Assembly: GCF_040183065.1 (NCBI RefSeq)
Contig: NC_091120.1
Span: 179,763,396-179,827,395 of the forward strand
Direction of reading: 5' to 3'
Length of the DNA stretch: 64,000 bases
From: Periplaneta americana
Taxonomy: Eukaryota > Arthropoda > Insecta > Blattodea > Blattidae
Shown: positions 24,336 to 34,460 of the stretch, piece by piece
How the letters are laid out: each line of letters begins with the position of its first letter
How positions within the stretch are numbered: the stretch's first letter is position 1
Translations under genes and position numbers: made by a program
Notes under the pieces: generated by a model
What the model was told of the DNA's origin: nothing
The model's database searches: none
The model's input: the letters and a program-made list of their open reading frames with translations, nothing else

Positions 24336-25556
24336 CAGCAGTAACAGTATCAGTAGTAATAGCAGCGGTAGCAGTGTCAATAGTAGTAGTAGTAGTAGTA
24401 ATAGTAGTAGCAGTAGCAGCAATAGTAGTGTCAGTTGTGTTATCAGTAGCAGTACCAATAGTAGCAGTAGTGTATCAGTAGTAGCAGCAGTAGTATCAGT
24501 AGTAGTAGCAGTAGTATCAGTAGTAGTAGCAGTAGTATCAGTAATAGTAGCAGTAGTACTAGTAGTAGCGGCAATAGTAGTATCAATATTAGAAGTAGCA
24601 GCAGTAGTAATATCAGTCGTAGTAGCAGCAGCAGCAGTAGCATCTCATAGTAGTAGTAGTATCAGAAGCAGTAGTATCAGTAGTAGCAGCAGTAGTATCA
24701 GTAATAGTAGCAGTAGTAGGCCTACTAGTAGAAGCGGCAATAGTAGTATCAATATTAGAAGTAGCAGCAGTAGTATCAGTAGTAGTAGCAGCAGCAGTAG
24801 CATCTCATAGCAGTAGTAGTAGTAGCATCAGAAGCAGTAGTATCTAGTATCAGTAGTAGCAGCAGTAGTATTAGTAATAGTAGCAGTAGTACTAATTTAA
24901 GTGGCAATAGTAGTATCAATATTAGAAGTAGCAGCAGTAGTAATATCAGTAGTAGTAGTAGTAGCAGCAGTAGCATCTCATAGTAGTAGTAGTATTAGAA
25001 GCAGTAGTATCTAGTAGTATCAGTAGTAGTAGCAGCAGTATCAGTAATAGTAGCAGTAGTACTAGTAGAAGTGGCAATATAGTATCAATATTAGAAGTAG
25101 CACAGTAGTAATATCAGTAGTAGTAGTAGTAGTAATATCAGTAGTAGTAGTAGCAGCAGCAACAGTAGTATCAGTAACAGTAGCAGTAGTACTAGTAGAA
25201 GTGGCAATAGTAGTATCAATATTAGAAGTAGCAGCAGTAGTAATATCAGTAGTAGTAGTAGCAGCAGCAGTAGCATCTCATAGTAGTAGTATCAGAAGCA
25301 GTAGTATCTAGTAGTATCAGTAGTAGCAGCAGCAGTAGTATCAGTAATAGTAGCAACAGTACTAGTAGAAGCGGCAATAGTAGTATCAATATTAGTAGTA
25401 GCAGCAATAGTAATATCAGTAGTAGTAGTAGCAGCAGCGTTAGTATCTCGTAGTAGTAGTAGTAGTAGCAGTAGCAGTAGTATCTTGTGGTATCAGTAGT
25501 AGTAGTAGTAGTAGCAGTAGTAGTAATAGTAGCAATAGTAGTAGTAGCAGTAATAG
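23905..25556. repeat. 1.65-kb AGT/AGC/ATC trinucleotide tract with higher-order repeat
   Basis: Almost the whole stretch is AGT, AGC, ATC and AAT triplets. Landmark words recur in register: AATATTAGAAGTAGC at about 24585, 24751, 24919, 25087, 25219 and a variant at 25389, spaced about 166-170 bp with one 132-bp gap; GCATCTCATAG recurs likewise. An earlier pair of ~170-bp units begins near 24031 and 24205 (shared ATGAGGAGCAGTAG). Open frames of poly-Leu or poly-Val type on both strands are artefacts. A 120-bp island of the same repeat reappears at 26835-26960. Confidence 0.95.
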
Positions 25557-25938
25557 CACAGTCTACTATATACAGTCGCGAAGCTTGAGGTGTTTTTTTG
25601 CAAATCTCGTGATAAAGCGCTCCAAGCGGTTAGCAACTAGAAACAATAGACTGTCCATGGTCGACTTTCGACTGTGTTGTATTTCTATCGAGTGCTAGCT
25701 CGTTGCGTATTTCACATTGATGCTTGTGAATGTTCGTTAGTGGTTGTAATGAAAATGTTAATGGCTTAAATATAATAACTGGAATAATAATATGAGACAG
25801 GGAGGAGACGTTTGTAGTGCTATAAATTGTAGCAACAGTAAGAGAAAGAGGCCAGAGTTATCCTTTTTCCGATTTCCGAAAGATTCAGAAAGGTTCCTGG
25901 GTTTCCACAAGAATGCTGTGCAGAAACAAAACTCTTAA
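25557..25938 (+). mobile_element. 5' end of a THAP-type (P-superfamily) DNA transposon
   Basis: The terminus CACAGTCTACTATATACAGT followed by CGCGAAGCTTGAGG begins exactly where the trinucleotide tract stops. It matches the arms of the 180-bp MITE at 17.3 kb. A THAP-finger ORF starts 235 bp inside. I could not find the matching right-hand terminus before the trinucleotide repeat resumes at 26835, so the 3' end is unknown or lost. Confidence 0.7.
25792..25938 (+). CDS. THAP zinc-finger N-terminal exon or fragment
   Basis: Forty-eight codons: MRQGGDVCSAINCSNSKRKR, then PELSFFRFPKDSERF, then FHKNAVQKQNS and a stop. The C-S-A-I-N-C spacing (C-x4-C type) followed by SFFRFPKD is the start of a THAP domain, a C2CH DNA-binding finger found in P-element transposases and THAP proteins. 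The C-terminal Cys and His of the finger and the AVPTIF box are not in this frame, so an intron boundary (an AG|GT-like junction lies within AGAAAGGTTCC) or truncation follows. The terminal repeat upstream argues for a transposase rather than a host THAP gene. Confidence 0.65.
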   Translation: MRQGGDVCSAINCSNSKRKRPELSFFRFPKDSERFLGFHKNAVQKQNS

Positions 25939-26086
25939 TTTTGAAGTTCTTTGTGACTGTTAGAATACATTGTATCCTTAAATTTCATAATGAAATGTTT
26001 CAGTCTAACCGAAAGGACATTAGATACCGGTTAAAGTTCTGTCACTTAGGCTGCTAAATTTCCAGAGAAATAAAGGTTAGGTCTAC

Positions 26087-26402
26087 TTTTTTTTCAGAGA
26101 TATATTTTTAATTGTAGCTATTAATTTTGTTATTATTTTTATGTGTTATTTTACTAAAGACGTAGAAAAATTAAGTTTGTTTTAATGAAATTTATTGATC
26201 ACGTTTTATTTTCAATTCTGGTGGGATTATTATTGCTTAGGCCTACTTTTTTTTTCAAAGGATATGTTTTTAATTATAGATGTTAATTTTGTTGTTATTT
26301 TTATTTGTTGCTTTACTAGAGACGTAGAAAAAATCTGTTAAAATAAAATTTATTGATCACGTTTTATTTCCAATTCTGGTGTGATTATTATTGCTTAGGC
26401 CT
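26087..26402. repeat. Two tandem ~158-bp units
   Basis: Positions 26087-26245 and 26246-26402 are about 88% alike. Both hold TTAATTTTGTT, GACGTAGAAAAA, ATTTATTGATCACGTTTTAT and GATTATTATTGCTTAGGCCT. It may be internal sequence of the THAP-type element. No ORF. Confidence 0.85.
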
Positions 26403-27776
26403 AACCTCATCCCACTTTGTTACCTACGTAAGCCTACACTACAAGTACCGGTACAGGTAGGTACTCCATTAATTCATATTTCCATTATTATTGTTGTAAA
26501 GGGAAATGCAAATTAATATCTATTGGTTTCATAGTTAATTATCGCTATAATCTTGAATGAGTGAAGCTATTATAGTAAATTTCAATTCGTTTTACACAAA
26601 AAAAATTATATTAACTTATTTCTTGCAGGTATCTTCGAGTTTATGTTGGAATTTAATATACTTCATTAAAATAATAAATTAACTTTATGCATTTAATATT
26701 TCAATAATGGAAGGAAGGTGTTAATTTTTCCAAAAGAACACGACAACGAAAGTGTAACATATTTTTCGTCTGCTAGGAGAGAGATCTGCGATGCTGAGGC
26801 GATAGTAGTGATCCTAGTGTTGGGCAACTACCCATGGTAGTAATAGCAGTAGCAATAGTAGCAGCAGTAGCAGTAAATAGGATCAGTAGTTGCAGTAGTA
26901 GCATCAGTAATAGTAGCAGTAGTAGCATCAATAGCAGTATCAGTAGCAGCAGTAGTAGTATTTTATTCAATGCAGAGATTATCCAATGTCGACATTGAAT
27001 GATGAGAAACAACCGACAAATTTTGCACGGATCTTTTTGTTAGGGCTTTTATGTCCCGTAAATCTATGACACGGACGTCTCAGATAATTTAGTTCCCTGC
27101 CGAAGGAAGACAAGCTAAGAAATGTAATGCGTTTAGAATCCACAGCCTTCGGAAATGCATAGTATTGAGTTTTACCGCACAAGTTCAATGAAATTTTCGT
27201 CCTTCAATTCTCAAATGAAAACAAAGTAAAAGATAGGCTACAATTGTCAAAGTTTAACAATTTTAAAGATAAGGATAATCTCGCATCTCTATCACGGAGA
27301 GGGGGACAACTCAATGGACGAAAGAGGTTCTTTTGGGTATCCACACTATCAAAACATGTCCATTCACGTTCCGTGGGTGGGGTGCATATTCATAAAAACT
27401 GTTCTGGCAGAAGAATGAATGAAACGTTTGCGTGACAACGTAAAGTGTGTATATACACATTTAAGGGCAGAGGGTATTGAAATTTAAGAAAAATTCATGA
27501 TTTAAATATATATAAAATCCCTTAAAATGCTATACTGTGTAGCCTAAGTCATTTTATGCCCCTAAGTGGTCCATAGATGGCATGATGCTCATTGGCTAGC
27601 CAACTCGTGAGCTCTTTATGGTACTATCACTCAACCTTTACAGTTAGTACAGACAGCTTAATTGTTTATATTTGTCTTCTATGTGCTATGGAGATCTAAC
27701 AATGTGCACAATTTGAGTAGAAGTTTCGACATGAGTTCGTTAACATTTCCCTTCTACGTATTTTACTTCACATAAC
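26403..27776. other. Unassigned stretch with AGT/AGC island
   Basis: 26835-26960 is the same triplet repeat as the 23.9-25.5 kb tract. Elsewhere I see no gene. Short frames (60-80 aa) lack motifs. Confidence 0.5.
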
Positions 27777-28274
27777 CTATGAAGTAGCCAATGTGTATTA
27801 TTACTATTTAATGCGAGAAAAATTCGTGGATCGTGTCCCGGCATAGCCCAGTTGGAAAGAGCGCTCAGCGCGCAGAGCTGAGAGGTCCTGGGTTCGATTC
27901 CCGGTGCCGGTACGAATTTTTCTCGTATTAAATAGTAATAATTATTCAATGAGGTGGGCGAAACCTCATACAAAATGAATATGTGATGTATTAACTACTG
28001 TTAGCAGTTGTCACAAACTGATGTTGAATATGGCCACAAAGTCATTTAAATATGCGCTCCTGCATATATGACTTGTATCGTCTCAAATGCAGGTAGTAAA
28101 GCCGTAAAAGCATTACGAGAGGGGTTCGGCCGGCGCCGTGGATCGTGTCCCGGCATAGCTCAGTTGGAAAGAGCGCTCAGCGCGCAGAGCTGAGAGGTCC
28201 TGGGTTCGATTCCCAGTGCCGGTACGAATTTTTCTCGTATTAAATAGTAATAATACATATTGGCTACTTCATAG
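27777..28274 (+). mobile_element. tRNA-cored inverted-repeat element, duplicated core (SINE-E)
   Basis: Arms 27777-27827 and 28224-28274 are inverted repeats of 51 bp with only 2 mismatches, outer end CTATGAAGTAGCC, inner end GAGAAAAATTCGT. Inside are two direct copies of a tRNA-like module: 27832-27910 and 28146-28222, each with CATAGCTCAGTTGGAAAGAG (C for T in the first copy), a stem CTCAGC/GCTGAG around GCGCAGA, and GGTTCGATTCCCGG or GGTTCGATTCCCAG. The acceptor-like stem CCGGCA/TGCCGG pairs. Each module is followed within about 6 nt by ATTTTTC. The first core lacks 30 bp of the right arm found after the second. A GCA anticodon position can be drawn, but C rather than U precedes it, so these are probably not functional tRNAs. 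Confidence 0.85.
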
Positions 28275-28328
28275 TAGCCGTGTAATATTCAATGAGGTGG
28301 GCGAGACCTCATACAAAATGAATATGTG

Positions 28329-28329
28329 A

Positions 28330-28398
<69 letters not shown>
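28329..28398. repeat. (GT)n(AT)n microsatellite
   Basis: Six GT units run into about 30 AT units. It follows the second SINE-E body directly. Confidence 0.95.
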
Positions 28399-28401
<3 letters not shown>

Positions 28402-28517
28402 GAAAAAATATACAATATTAAAAAAAATTCTAGAGGTTTGTCATTTATTTTACCAATATTTCCGTTCTCATTCGTCTTGTCATTTCCGTTCCTGGTTTAC
28501 TGTGGACCAGCCTTAAC

Positions 28518-28740
28518 GGTTATCACGTCTTACCGTGAAACTATCGGGCCCGGATTCAAGTCCTGATTGGAAGAAGTTACCTAGTTGAGGTTTTTTTTCG
28601 GAGCTTTTCCTCAACTCAATACGAGCAAATGTAACTTTCGGCGCTGGACCCTGGACTCATTTCACTGGCATTATCACCTTCTTTTCATTCAGACGCTAGA
28701 TAACCATAGCACTTGATAAAGCATCGTAAAATAACCCACT
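28518..28740 (+). repeat. SINE-B copy
   Basis: Decayed head (ACGTCTTACCGTGAAACT), mutated B-box region, GTTACCTAGTTGAGG, CTTTCGGCGCTGGACCCTGG, CATTATCACCTTC and the 3' end CGTAAAATAACCCAC. Confidence 0.85.
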
Positions 28741-28927
28741 AAAAAACTATAAGCCACATACACTTGATCAATGATCGATCAGTCACTAGTAAAAAAAAAA
28801 TGATGTTGATCAAAATCTGATGGAAGATTGATTTCCAATCAAATATTGATTGTTCTTTCTGCAACGATGACCAAACAAATCCTTCTGTGTCATTGATCAT
28901 ATCTGATCGGGTTTTCTGCAACCGGTC
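28741..28927 (-). mobile_element. Harbinger-type terminal fragment
   Basis: The right end, read on the minus strand, is GACCGGTTGCAGAAAACC. It shares about 170 bp with 62937-63104, the transposase-side end of the Harbinger element: both contain ACTTGATCA.TGATC.AGTCAC, TGATGGAAGAT and GATTGTTCTTTCTGCAAC. No coding sequence remains. Confidence 0.75.
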
Positions 28928-29433
28928 ATAAGAGTTTAATAGTTAATTAATGAAAAACTAAATGCAATGCAGGCCTACACTGTACTGTTTATTAATTTGG
29001 CAGCATTGACGGATGCCCATCATCGAGGACATCCACAAACCGTCCGACACGAGTTGCGTTCTGGAGTTCGTTGACTGTTCGAACTGCGTTATTGATCTCC
29101 CTGTGCACACTTTCCCGCACCAAGTAATTCAAGAGTGGCATGTAGAACAAATACCATGACACGTTAACAGCTGGCCCAGTTGCCTGCAGGCCTCTCGGAA
29201 ATGCGACTGCATTGTTGGGCACATTTTAGCACAAAAGAGGACGTCAATGTTAACACTTCTACCGCCACATGGTATGCAGAGAACGTACGTTTCCGTCGAA
29301 AACTCTCAGCTGACATTTTACAGCATCGCAACTGTTCACAATTCATCACTATGAAAATGCATTACCTTATAATTGTTGGAAATATGAAGAGAAGGTATTA
29401 TTAAGTTGCAAAAAAAAAAAAAAAAAAAAAAAT
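28928..29433. other. Unassigned, with poly(A) at 29410-29432
   Basis: A 76-aa minus-strand frame (28992-29222) has no recognisable motif. A 23-bp A-run abuts the next element's terminus. Confidence 0.5.
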
Positions 29434-29700
29434 ACAGGGTGTCCATAAGTTATCCGTACAACTTCAACACTGAATAATTAATAAAGAACCAAACACAGTA
29501 TCGCGGTGAAGATTTTTATATTTGAAAGGGAATCTCTCAAATTTGTATGCAAAAATTAATAGACCGCTACATTTGCATCTTATGTTGCACGTAGAACCAA
29601 GTAATACTCCAGCTACTCTCTTCATCCACAGTTGTAATGGCTGCCTCAATCCGTTGCTTCAGGTCGTTCAAATAGCGAGAGAGGGGGAAGCAAGACTTTT
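29434..29700 (-). pseudogene. Tc1/mariner 3' end fragment with terminal repeat
   Basis: The terminus CAGGGTGTCCATAAGTTATC follows a TA (29433-29434). Reading inward on the minus strand, the transposase C-terminus LNDLKQRIEAAITTVDEESS then WSITWFYVQHKMQM and a stop is still visible. This is the typical end of insect mariner proteins that finish soon after LKQRI...A. The rest of the element is missing. An A-run flanks the outer edge. Confidence 0.75.
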
Positions 29701-29868
29701 ATTTTTTTTTGAGAACATCTTATAGGCTATGTCGCTTGGTATACTCATCCCCAATTCCTCTAAAATAAACTATTTTCCATACCGTAAATACCGTAAACTT
29801 GGGTAAACTCGATTGCTGCCGTTAACTTAGTCATAGAAAATTAAAACGAACGAAATGAAATGAAATGA

Positions 29869-30209
29869 AATGAATTCTCTGCGTTTGTCTGAACCAAAAT
29901 GTAAAACCAATGCAGCTTTTTATCATAGCATGAGTCAAGGTCCCAGATTATTAAACAAATTTTATTCCAATAATATTTCAACCACGAATCCTCTCCAAAT
30001 TAATAAAACAATAAAAAAATGTGTATTGGATTTATAGTTTGGGTTTAAACATATTAAACACTACTTAATCTGTATTCACTCTCAATTTTAATTTTATTTT
30101 TGTCTGTATTGGAATCCCCTCCTGAGCACGAGTCTTATTCATTCAGGAGTGGGCTGGTTTATCTTTCATTGTATTTATTAATTTGTATTCATTTCAAACT
30201 TACTATCAA

Positions 30210-30266
<57 letters not shown>

Positions 30267-30270
30267 AATA
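29869..30270 (+). mobile_element. LINE-B 3' end with (AAAT)n tail
   Basis: The last codons of a reverse-transcriptase ORF are legible: NSLRLSEPKCKTNAAFYHS, then GPRLLNKFYSN, INKTIKKCVLDL and a stop. They match the C-terminus of the minus-strand copy at 31.1 kb (NSLRLFERKCNTATVFNHSS). The 3' UTR has a hairpin CTCCTGA/TCAGGAG (30119-30125, 30143-30149) with GCACGAG in its loop and ends in AATA units to about 30266. The type is CR1/Jockey-like by layout. Confidence 0.85.
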
Positions 30271-30392
30271 AATTTTTGCTTTCAGACATGAAATTTGTTT
30301 CTTGTGACTGGCTACGCAGCTAAATTGTAGAAATTAACCTATTTAAAATTTCCGATTTCATTTTATAAACTTCTATTGCTGATGGAGCATAA
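30271..30392. other. Short spacer between transposon pieces
   Basis: Nothing recognised. Confidence 0.4.
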
Positions 30393-30625
30393 GTACGAGG
30401 GTTATTTCATAAATAATGCACAGGTTGATCGAACTGTGAAGTGGATAACGCAACACCAATGAAAATTACATCAGTTGCAGTTGAAGATTTGAAGAAGAAG
30501 TACGTATGTTTGTTTCGTCCATAGCATACTCTGTGTTTAGATAGCGAGAGCTAGAAATGGAGCCTAAACGTACCTCGGGTACTGTGAGGATTGAAGACCA
30601 AAGATCGAATTTTTACGTGGCAAAA
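30393..30625 (+). pseudogene. mariner 5' end and transposase N-terminus
   Basis: Terminal sequence ACGAGGGTTATTTCATAAAT, a common mariner-type end, is followed 140 bp later by MEPKRTSGTVRIEDQRS. This matches the start of an insect mariner transposase family whose N-terminus reads ME..RTSGT.RIEDQRSYIK by my recollection. Similarity stops after about 20 residues, so it is a truncated 5' end. The 60-aa ORF is not a gene. Confidence 0.7.
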
Positions 30626-30879
30626 CCCTCACACAGAATTCCACAAATATTAGTGAATAAATTGTATCCTCTGTTAGTAATACTCCCATTTATGAGCATT
30701 TCTTTTTCCAGGCTGAGCATTTTGTATATATATTTATAAAACTGATGATAAGGGACATCATTGTCTTAGGCCTTTTGTGACATGAAATCCAGTTGAAATC
30801 TTGTTGTGCATTTTAATTTTCGCGTATGATTTATCATATAAGTTTTTTATCGCCTGGATAATGATAGTTTATTTTTTAT

Positions 30880-31870
30880 TTTTTTTTATTTTATTTATTT
30901 ATTTATTTATTTATTTATTTTGCTAATAATTGTAACATAAAATACAATATAAACAGAAAAATTTTAGCTTTCCCCCTGAAAGAGTAGAACTCGTGCTCAG
31001 GGGCGGATTCCTGAATTGAAATTAAGAAGTATAGGCCTATAATACAATTTGTCTTATGTCTACAACGTAATTTAAATGTACAATTTTTCAATTTTTATAA
31101 AATCCATACATAACATTTTTTAATTTAATACTAGAACTATTATAATTGACAAGATTAGGATATTTAAATATAAATTTGTTATATATTCTTGAGTCTAAAT
31201 TACTACTATGATTGAATACTGTAGCAGTGTTGCATTTTCGTTCAAACAATCTTAAAGAATTCATACCTTTTGTTTTATAACTATGAGAATACAATTGAAA
31301 ATTATTTCGATTTTTATGTATGAATTTTATTAATACAATATAATAAATCTGTCTTATTTTATGAACATTAAAGTCTAAAAACAATTTTTGAGATGGAAAA
31401 TCAATAGGTTTATGAAGACATATTTTAATTATTATCTTCTGTAATAAATAAAGTGAATTAAAATTGGATTTAAATGAGCTACACCATCCTATAATTCCAT
31501 ACATAATTACTGATTGAAATAAAGTTAAATAAATCCTCAATAAAACAAAATAATATATTATTTTACGTAATTTAATCTTCATCTTAAGATGTTGGTGACG
31601 CGTAATTAATGTGTTGGTTCCATTTTAAATGATTGTCGAAAATTATGCCTAAATACTTAACTTCAGAGGACTCCTTAATAATCGGACATTTACACTGTAT
31701 AAGGCAACAATTAGAATTATATAATTTAATACTTAATATAGATGTAGGAGGTTTGTTACATTGTTCAGATAATGAGAATGGAATAATTATGGTTTTATTT
31801 TCGTTGATAGAAAGATAATTTATGTCAAACCATTTTTTTATTAATTTAAGTCCATTAATTTAAGTAATTA
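30880..31870 (-). mobile_element. LINE-B, 5'-truncated, RT C-terminal part
   Basis: On the minus strand the frame reads KLIKKWFDINYLSINENKT, then SSEVKYLGIIFDNHLKWNQH (RT motif-E/thumb area), a stop near 31577, then the 164-aa open part with YLTLFQSVIMYGIIGWCSSF, LLQKIIIKICLHKPIDF and LFERKCNTATVFNHSS. This is the RT thumb and C-terminus of a CR1/Jockey-like LINE. The 3' UTR carries the hairpin CCCCTGA/TCAGGGG (30973-30979, 30997-31003) and the element ends in ATTT units (AAAT on the minus strand) at 30888-30921. It faces the LINE-B copy at 29.9 kb tail to tail. Confidence 0.88.
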
Positions 31871-32589
31871 TGCAACATAGCAGATAACGATTCCCATAAT
31901 TTATTCCACATTTATTTTGTATGCTGATAATATTAATATTTAATTATGTAAATTTTCTGGTGCATTCCTAACGGTACAAGATATTGCCGGATGATACGCC
32001 GTTGCCACAAACAACTTCCCGAATTACCTCAACAAACCTTATCTTTTTAGGTCCTAAGCGTTAATAAAAGTGCAATATTTTATTTTAATATTAAAGGCGC
32101 GGCTCTTACCTGTTTCCTTACTAGTACAATAAATTATTATTATTTTATGCTCGACCATGCCGAAATGTAGTAATTATACACCTGGTAGTAGCCCTTTAAT
32201 GCACCTCATTAAAGTACACCTATTCATCATAGTTCAGTTGTTCAGCCAATGAGAAATCACCATTGTACCACTATAAAAGCGCAAGTATCGATTATTCTCG
32301 GATATGCAATCGAAAGACAACTAGCGAAACGTCACGGAGGCTGGAAATCCAATACTGTCGCAGAAGGTTATGTTCTGTTACTATAATAATTAGCGTTAAC
32401 TGTAAATAATATTCAAATAAATTCAATTTGTCATCTCGTTTTTCAATTCTAATTCAATTTCCAGGTTATATCAAGATTAATGTTCATGTTATTCTCTAGA
32501 TTATATCAAGGTCAATGACATTTGTTCCTCGGAAAAAAATCAATACTTTCGCGTCTGCGCACATCTCACAATTTAGAAGGTCAGTTTTT
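31871..32589. other. Unassigned stretch
   Basis: No gene. TTTATGCTCGACCAT (about 32145) recurs inverted near 33222-33240, bracketing the SINE-B pair; this could be the ends of a larger repeat that I cannot delimit. Confidence 0.45.
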
Positions 32590-33210
32590 TGTTATTTTAT
32601 TGGGTTATTTTACGACGCTGTATCAACATCTAGGTTATTTAGCGCTGAATGAAATGAAGGTGATAATGCCGGTGAAATGAGTCCGGGGTCCAGCACCGAA
32701 AGTTATCCAGCATTTGCTCGTATTGGGTTGAGGGAAAATCTCCGGAAAAAACCTCAACCAGGTAACTTGCCCCGACCGGGATTCGAACCCAGGCCACCTG
32801 GTTTTGCGGCCAGACGCGCTGACCGTTACTCCACAGATGTGGACTAGAAGGTAAGTTCCGCTCCTCACTTAGATAACCATAACATGAATACTTATGAATT
32901 TTATTTTATCGGGTTATTTTACGACGCTGTATCAACATCTAGGTTATTTAGCGTCTGAATGAAATGAAGGTGATAATGCCGGTGAAATGAGTCCGGGGTC
33001 CAGCACCGAAAGTTATCCAGCATTTGCTCGTATTGGGTTGAGGGAAAACTCCGGAAAAAACCTCAACCAGGTAACTTGCCCCCACCGGGATTCGAACCAG
33101 GGCCACCTGGTTTCGCGGCCAGACGCGCTGACCGTTACTCCACAGATGTGGACTAGAAGGTCAGTTCCGCTCCTCACTTAGATAACCATAACATGAATAC
33201 TTATGAATAA
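32590..33210 (-). repeat. Tandem duplication carrying two SINE-B copies
   Basis: Two units of about 310 bp (32590-32899 and 32905-33210) each contain a full SINE-B on the minus strand plus the same flank (TTCCGCTCCTCACTTAGATA then ACCATAACATGAATACTTAT). On the minus strand each SINE reads CTGTGGAGTAACGGTCAGCG (A-box side), GGTTCGAATCCCGG or a one-base variant (B-box), AAGTTACCTGGTTGAGG, CCGGACTCATTTCACCGGCA and CGTAAAATAACCC. Because the flanks are copied too, this is a segmental tandem duplication rather than two insertions. The translated frames (FESRSGQVTWLRFF) are by-products. Confidence 0.92.
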
Positions 33211-34417
33211 TTTCAAGTTAGAAATATGGTCGAGCATAAAAAAGTCGTATGAAACTTGCGTATAATGATTATTAAGACGCTTATATGAAAATTATGAAAC
33301 TCGCTTGCGCTCGTTTCATAAACAAACATACTCGCGTCTTAATTACTACCATTATAGGCTCGTTGCATAATGTACTATTTTAATCTTATACCTGGTGGAA
33401 GATCGTCCTACCTTGCCCCCACCCAATGACGCCTTTGGAAATTACAATGAAAAAAAAAAAAAAGAGATATTCTTACACATGTCACTCGGTTCCTCACAGT
33501 TTATCCGCACTTGAAAATACTACTTACTTTAGAGACATGGTGTACTTTCTCTTATACTTCGTACACTGAGAAAGTAAGAAGTCAGTGTGACTTTGCAGCA
33601 TTAAAAAAGGTGAAAAATCTCAGTCTCTTGAACTTAATGAATGATAGTGCAGAGATTGCGGCGCTGTATCAGATAAGTTTATCTCTCTGGCCAACGACTT
33701 GAAGACCGATGTCGTGGGTTGCCTAACGGGACGGGGGGAGCCTGGCAAGCCCGCAACTATAATGTGAGGAATTAATTAGACTCCACCTTGAACAATACCA
33801 ACGCCTGCCTCCGAGGAGAAACTGTGACAAGTGAAACCGCCGACAAACAATGAAGGTATAAATTACAGGAGAGTTGCGAATTCAGAGGAGGGACGGATGC
33901 GAGCATAGAAAGTCACTGCGCTGGATAATCGGGATCCAAAACCGCCTTCGTCTTCGCAAATGCCAAATATCAAGATTGGCACAGCGCGGACTACGACCGA
34001 CAGACCGCGATTTCCGTCCCACACTCGTCCCCGAGCATTTGCGATTTCACCGTAAGACGTGTACACTCCTGGGCAAGAATTTAGCGCTCTGTGATACGAG
34101 ACATGGGCATTGACCTTGAAAAAATAGAGTTTTATAACATTAACATGAAACTTTTAAGGAACGTAAAAGGCTGAACTAGAATGGATAAACTTAGAGAAAC
34201 TAGAGAAACGAAACAATGTAATCCTCATTCCATACAAAAAGATTTCGTATGTAAACAAATACGCATGTCCGAAGCCCATCCTATTGGCTGCAAAATAAAG
34301 AACTTCTTTACGGTGTTAATTAATTCTCTGTCTGAAAGCACAACCTGTTATATATTTCAAAGTATTAATGAGAAATTTGCTGTTTTTCTAAAGACGAGAA
34401 AGAAAGTATGATATATG

Positions 34418-34420
<3 letters not shown>
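33211..34420. other. Unassigned 1.2-kb stretch
   Basis: A short A-run lies at 33450-33463. Overlapping 67- and 79-aa frames at 33.86-34.11 kb on opposite strands have no motif. The GC content is locally higher (33.7-34.1 kb), but I see no splice or domain evidence for an exon. Confidence 0.45.

Positions 34421-34460
<40 letters not shown>

Noticed and set aside
24195..25276. Poly-Leu and poly-Val ORFs
   Set aside because: Both strands of an AGT/AGC triplet tract.
27740..27973. 77-aa ORF with PAPGIEPRTSQLCALSALSN
   Set aside because: Reverse translation of a tRNA-like B-box region; a common spurious peptide from SINEs.
27832..28222. Two functional tRNA-Cys genes
   Set aside because: The anticodon loop lacks U33, the acceptor stem has a terminal mismatch, and the modules sit inside a repeat unit with arms.
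28992..29349. Overlapping 76-, 74- and 61-aa frames near a Harbinger relic
   Set aside because: I tested them against HARBI1-type blocks by eye and found no match; neither strand has a domain.
33863..34113. Possible exon in a GC-richer patch
   Set aside because: Opposite-strand frames of 67 and 79 aa overlap; no splice context, domain or codon signal separates them from chance.
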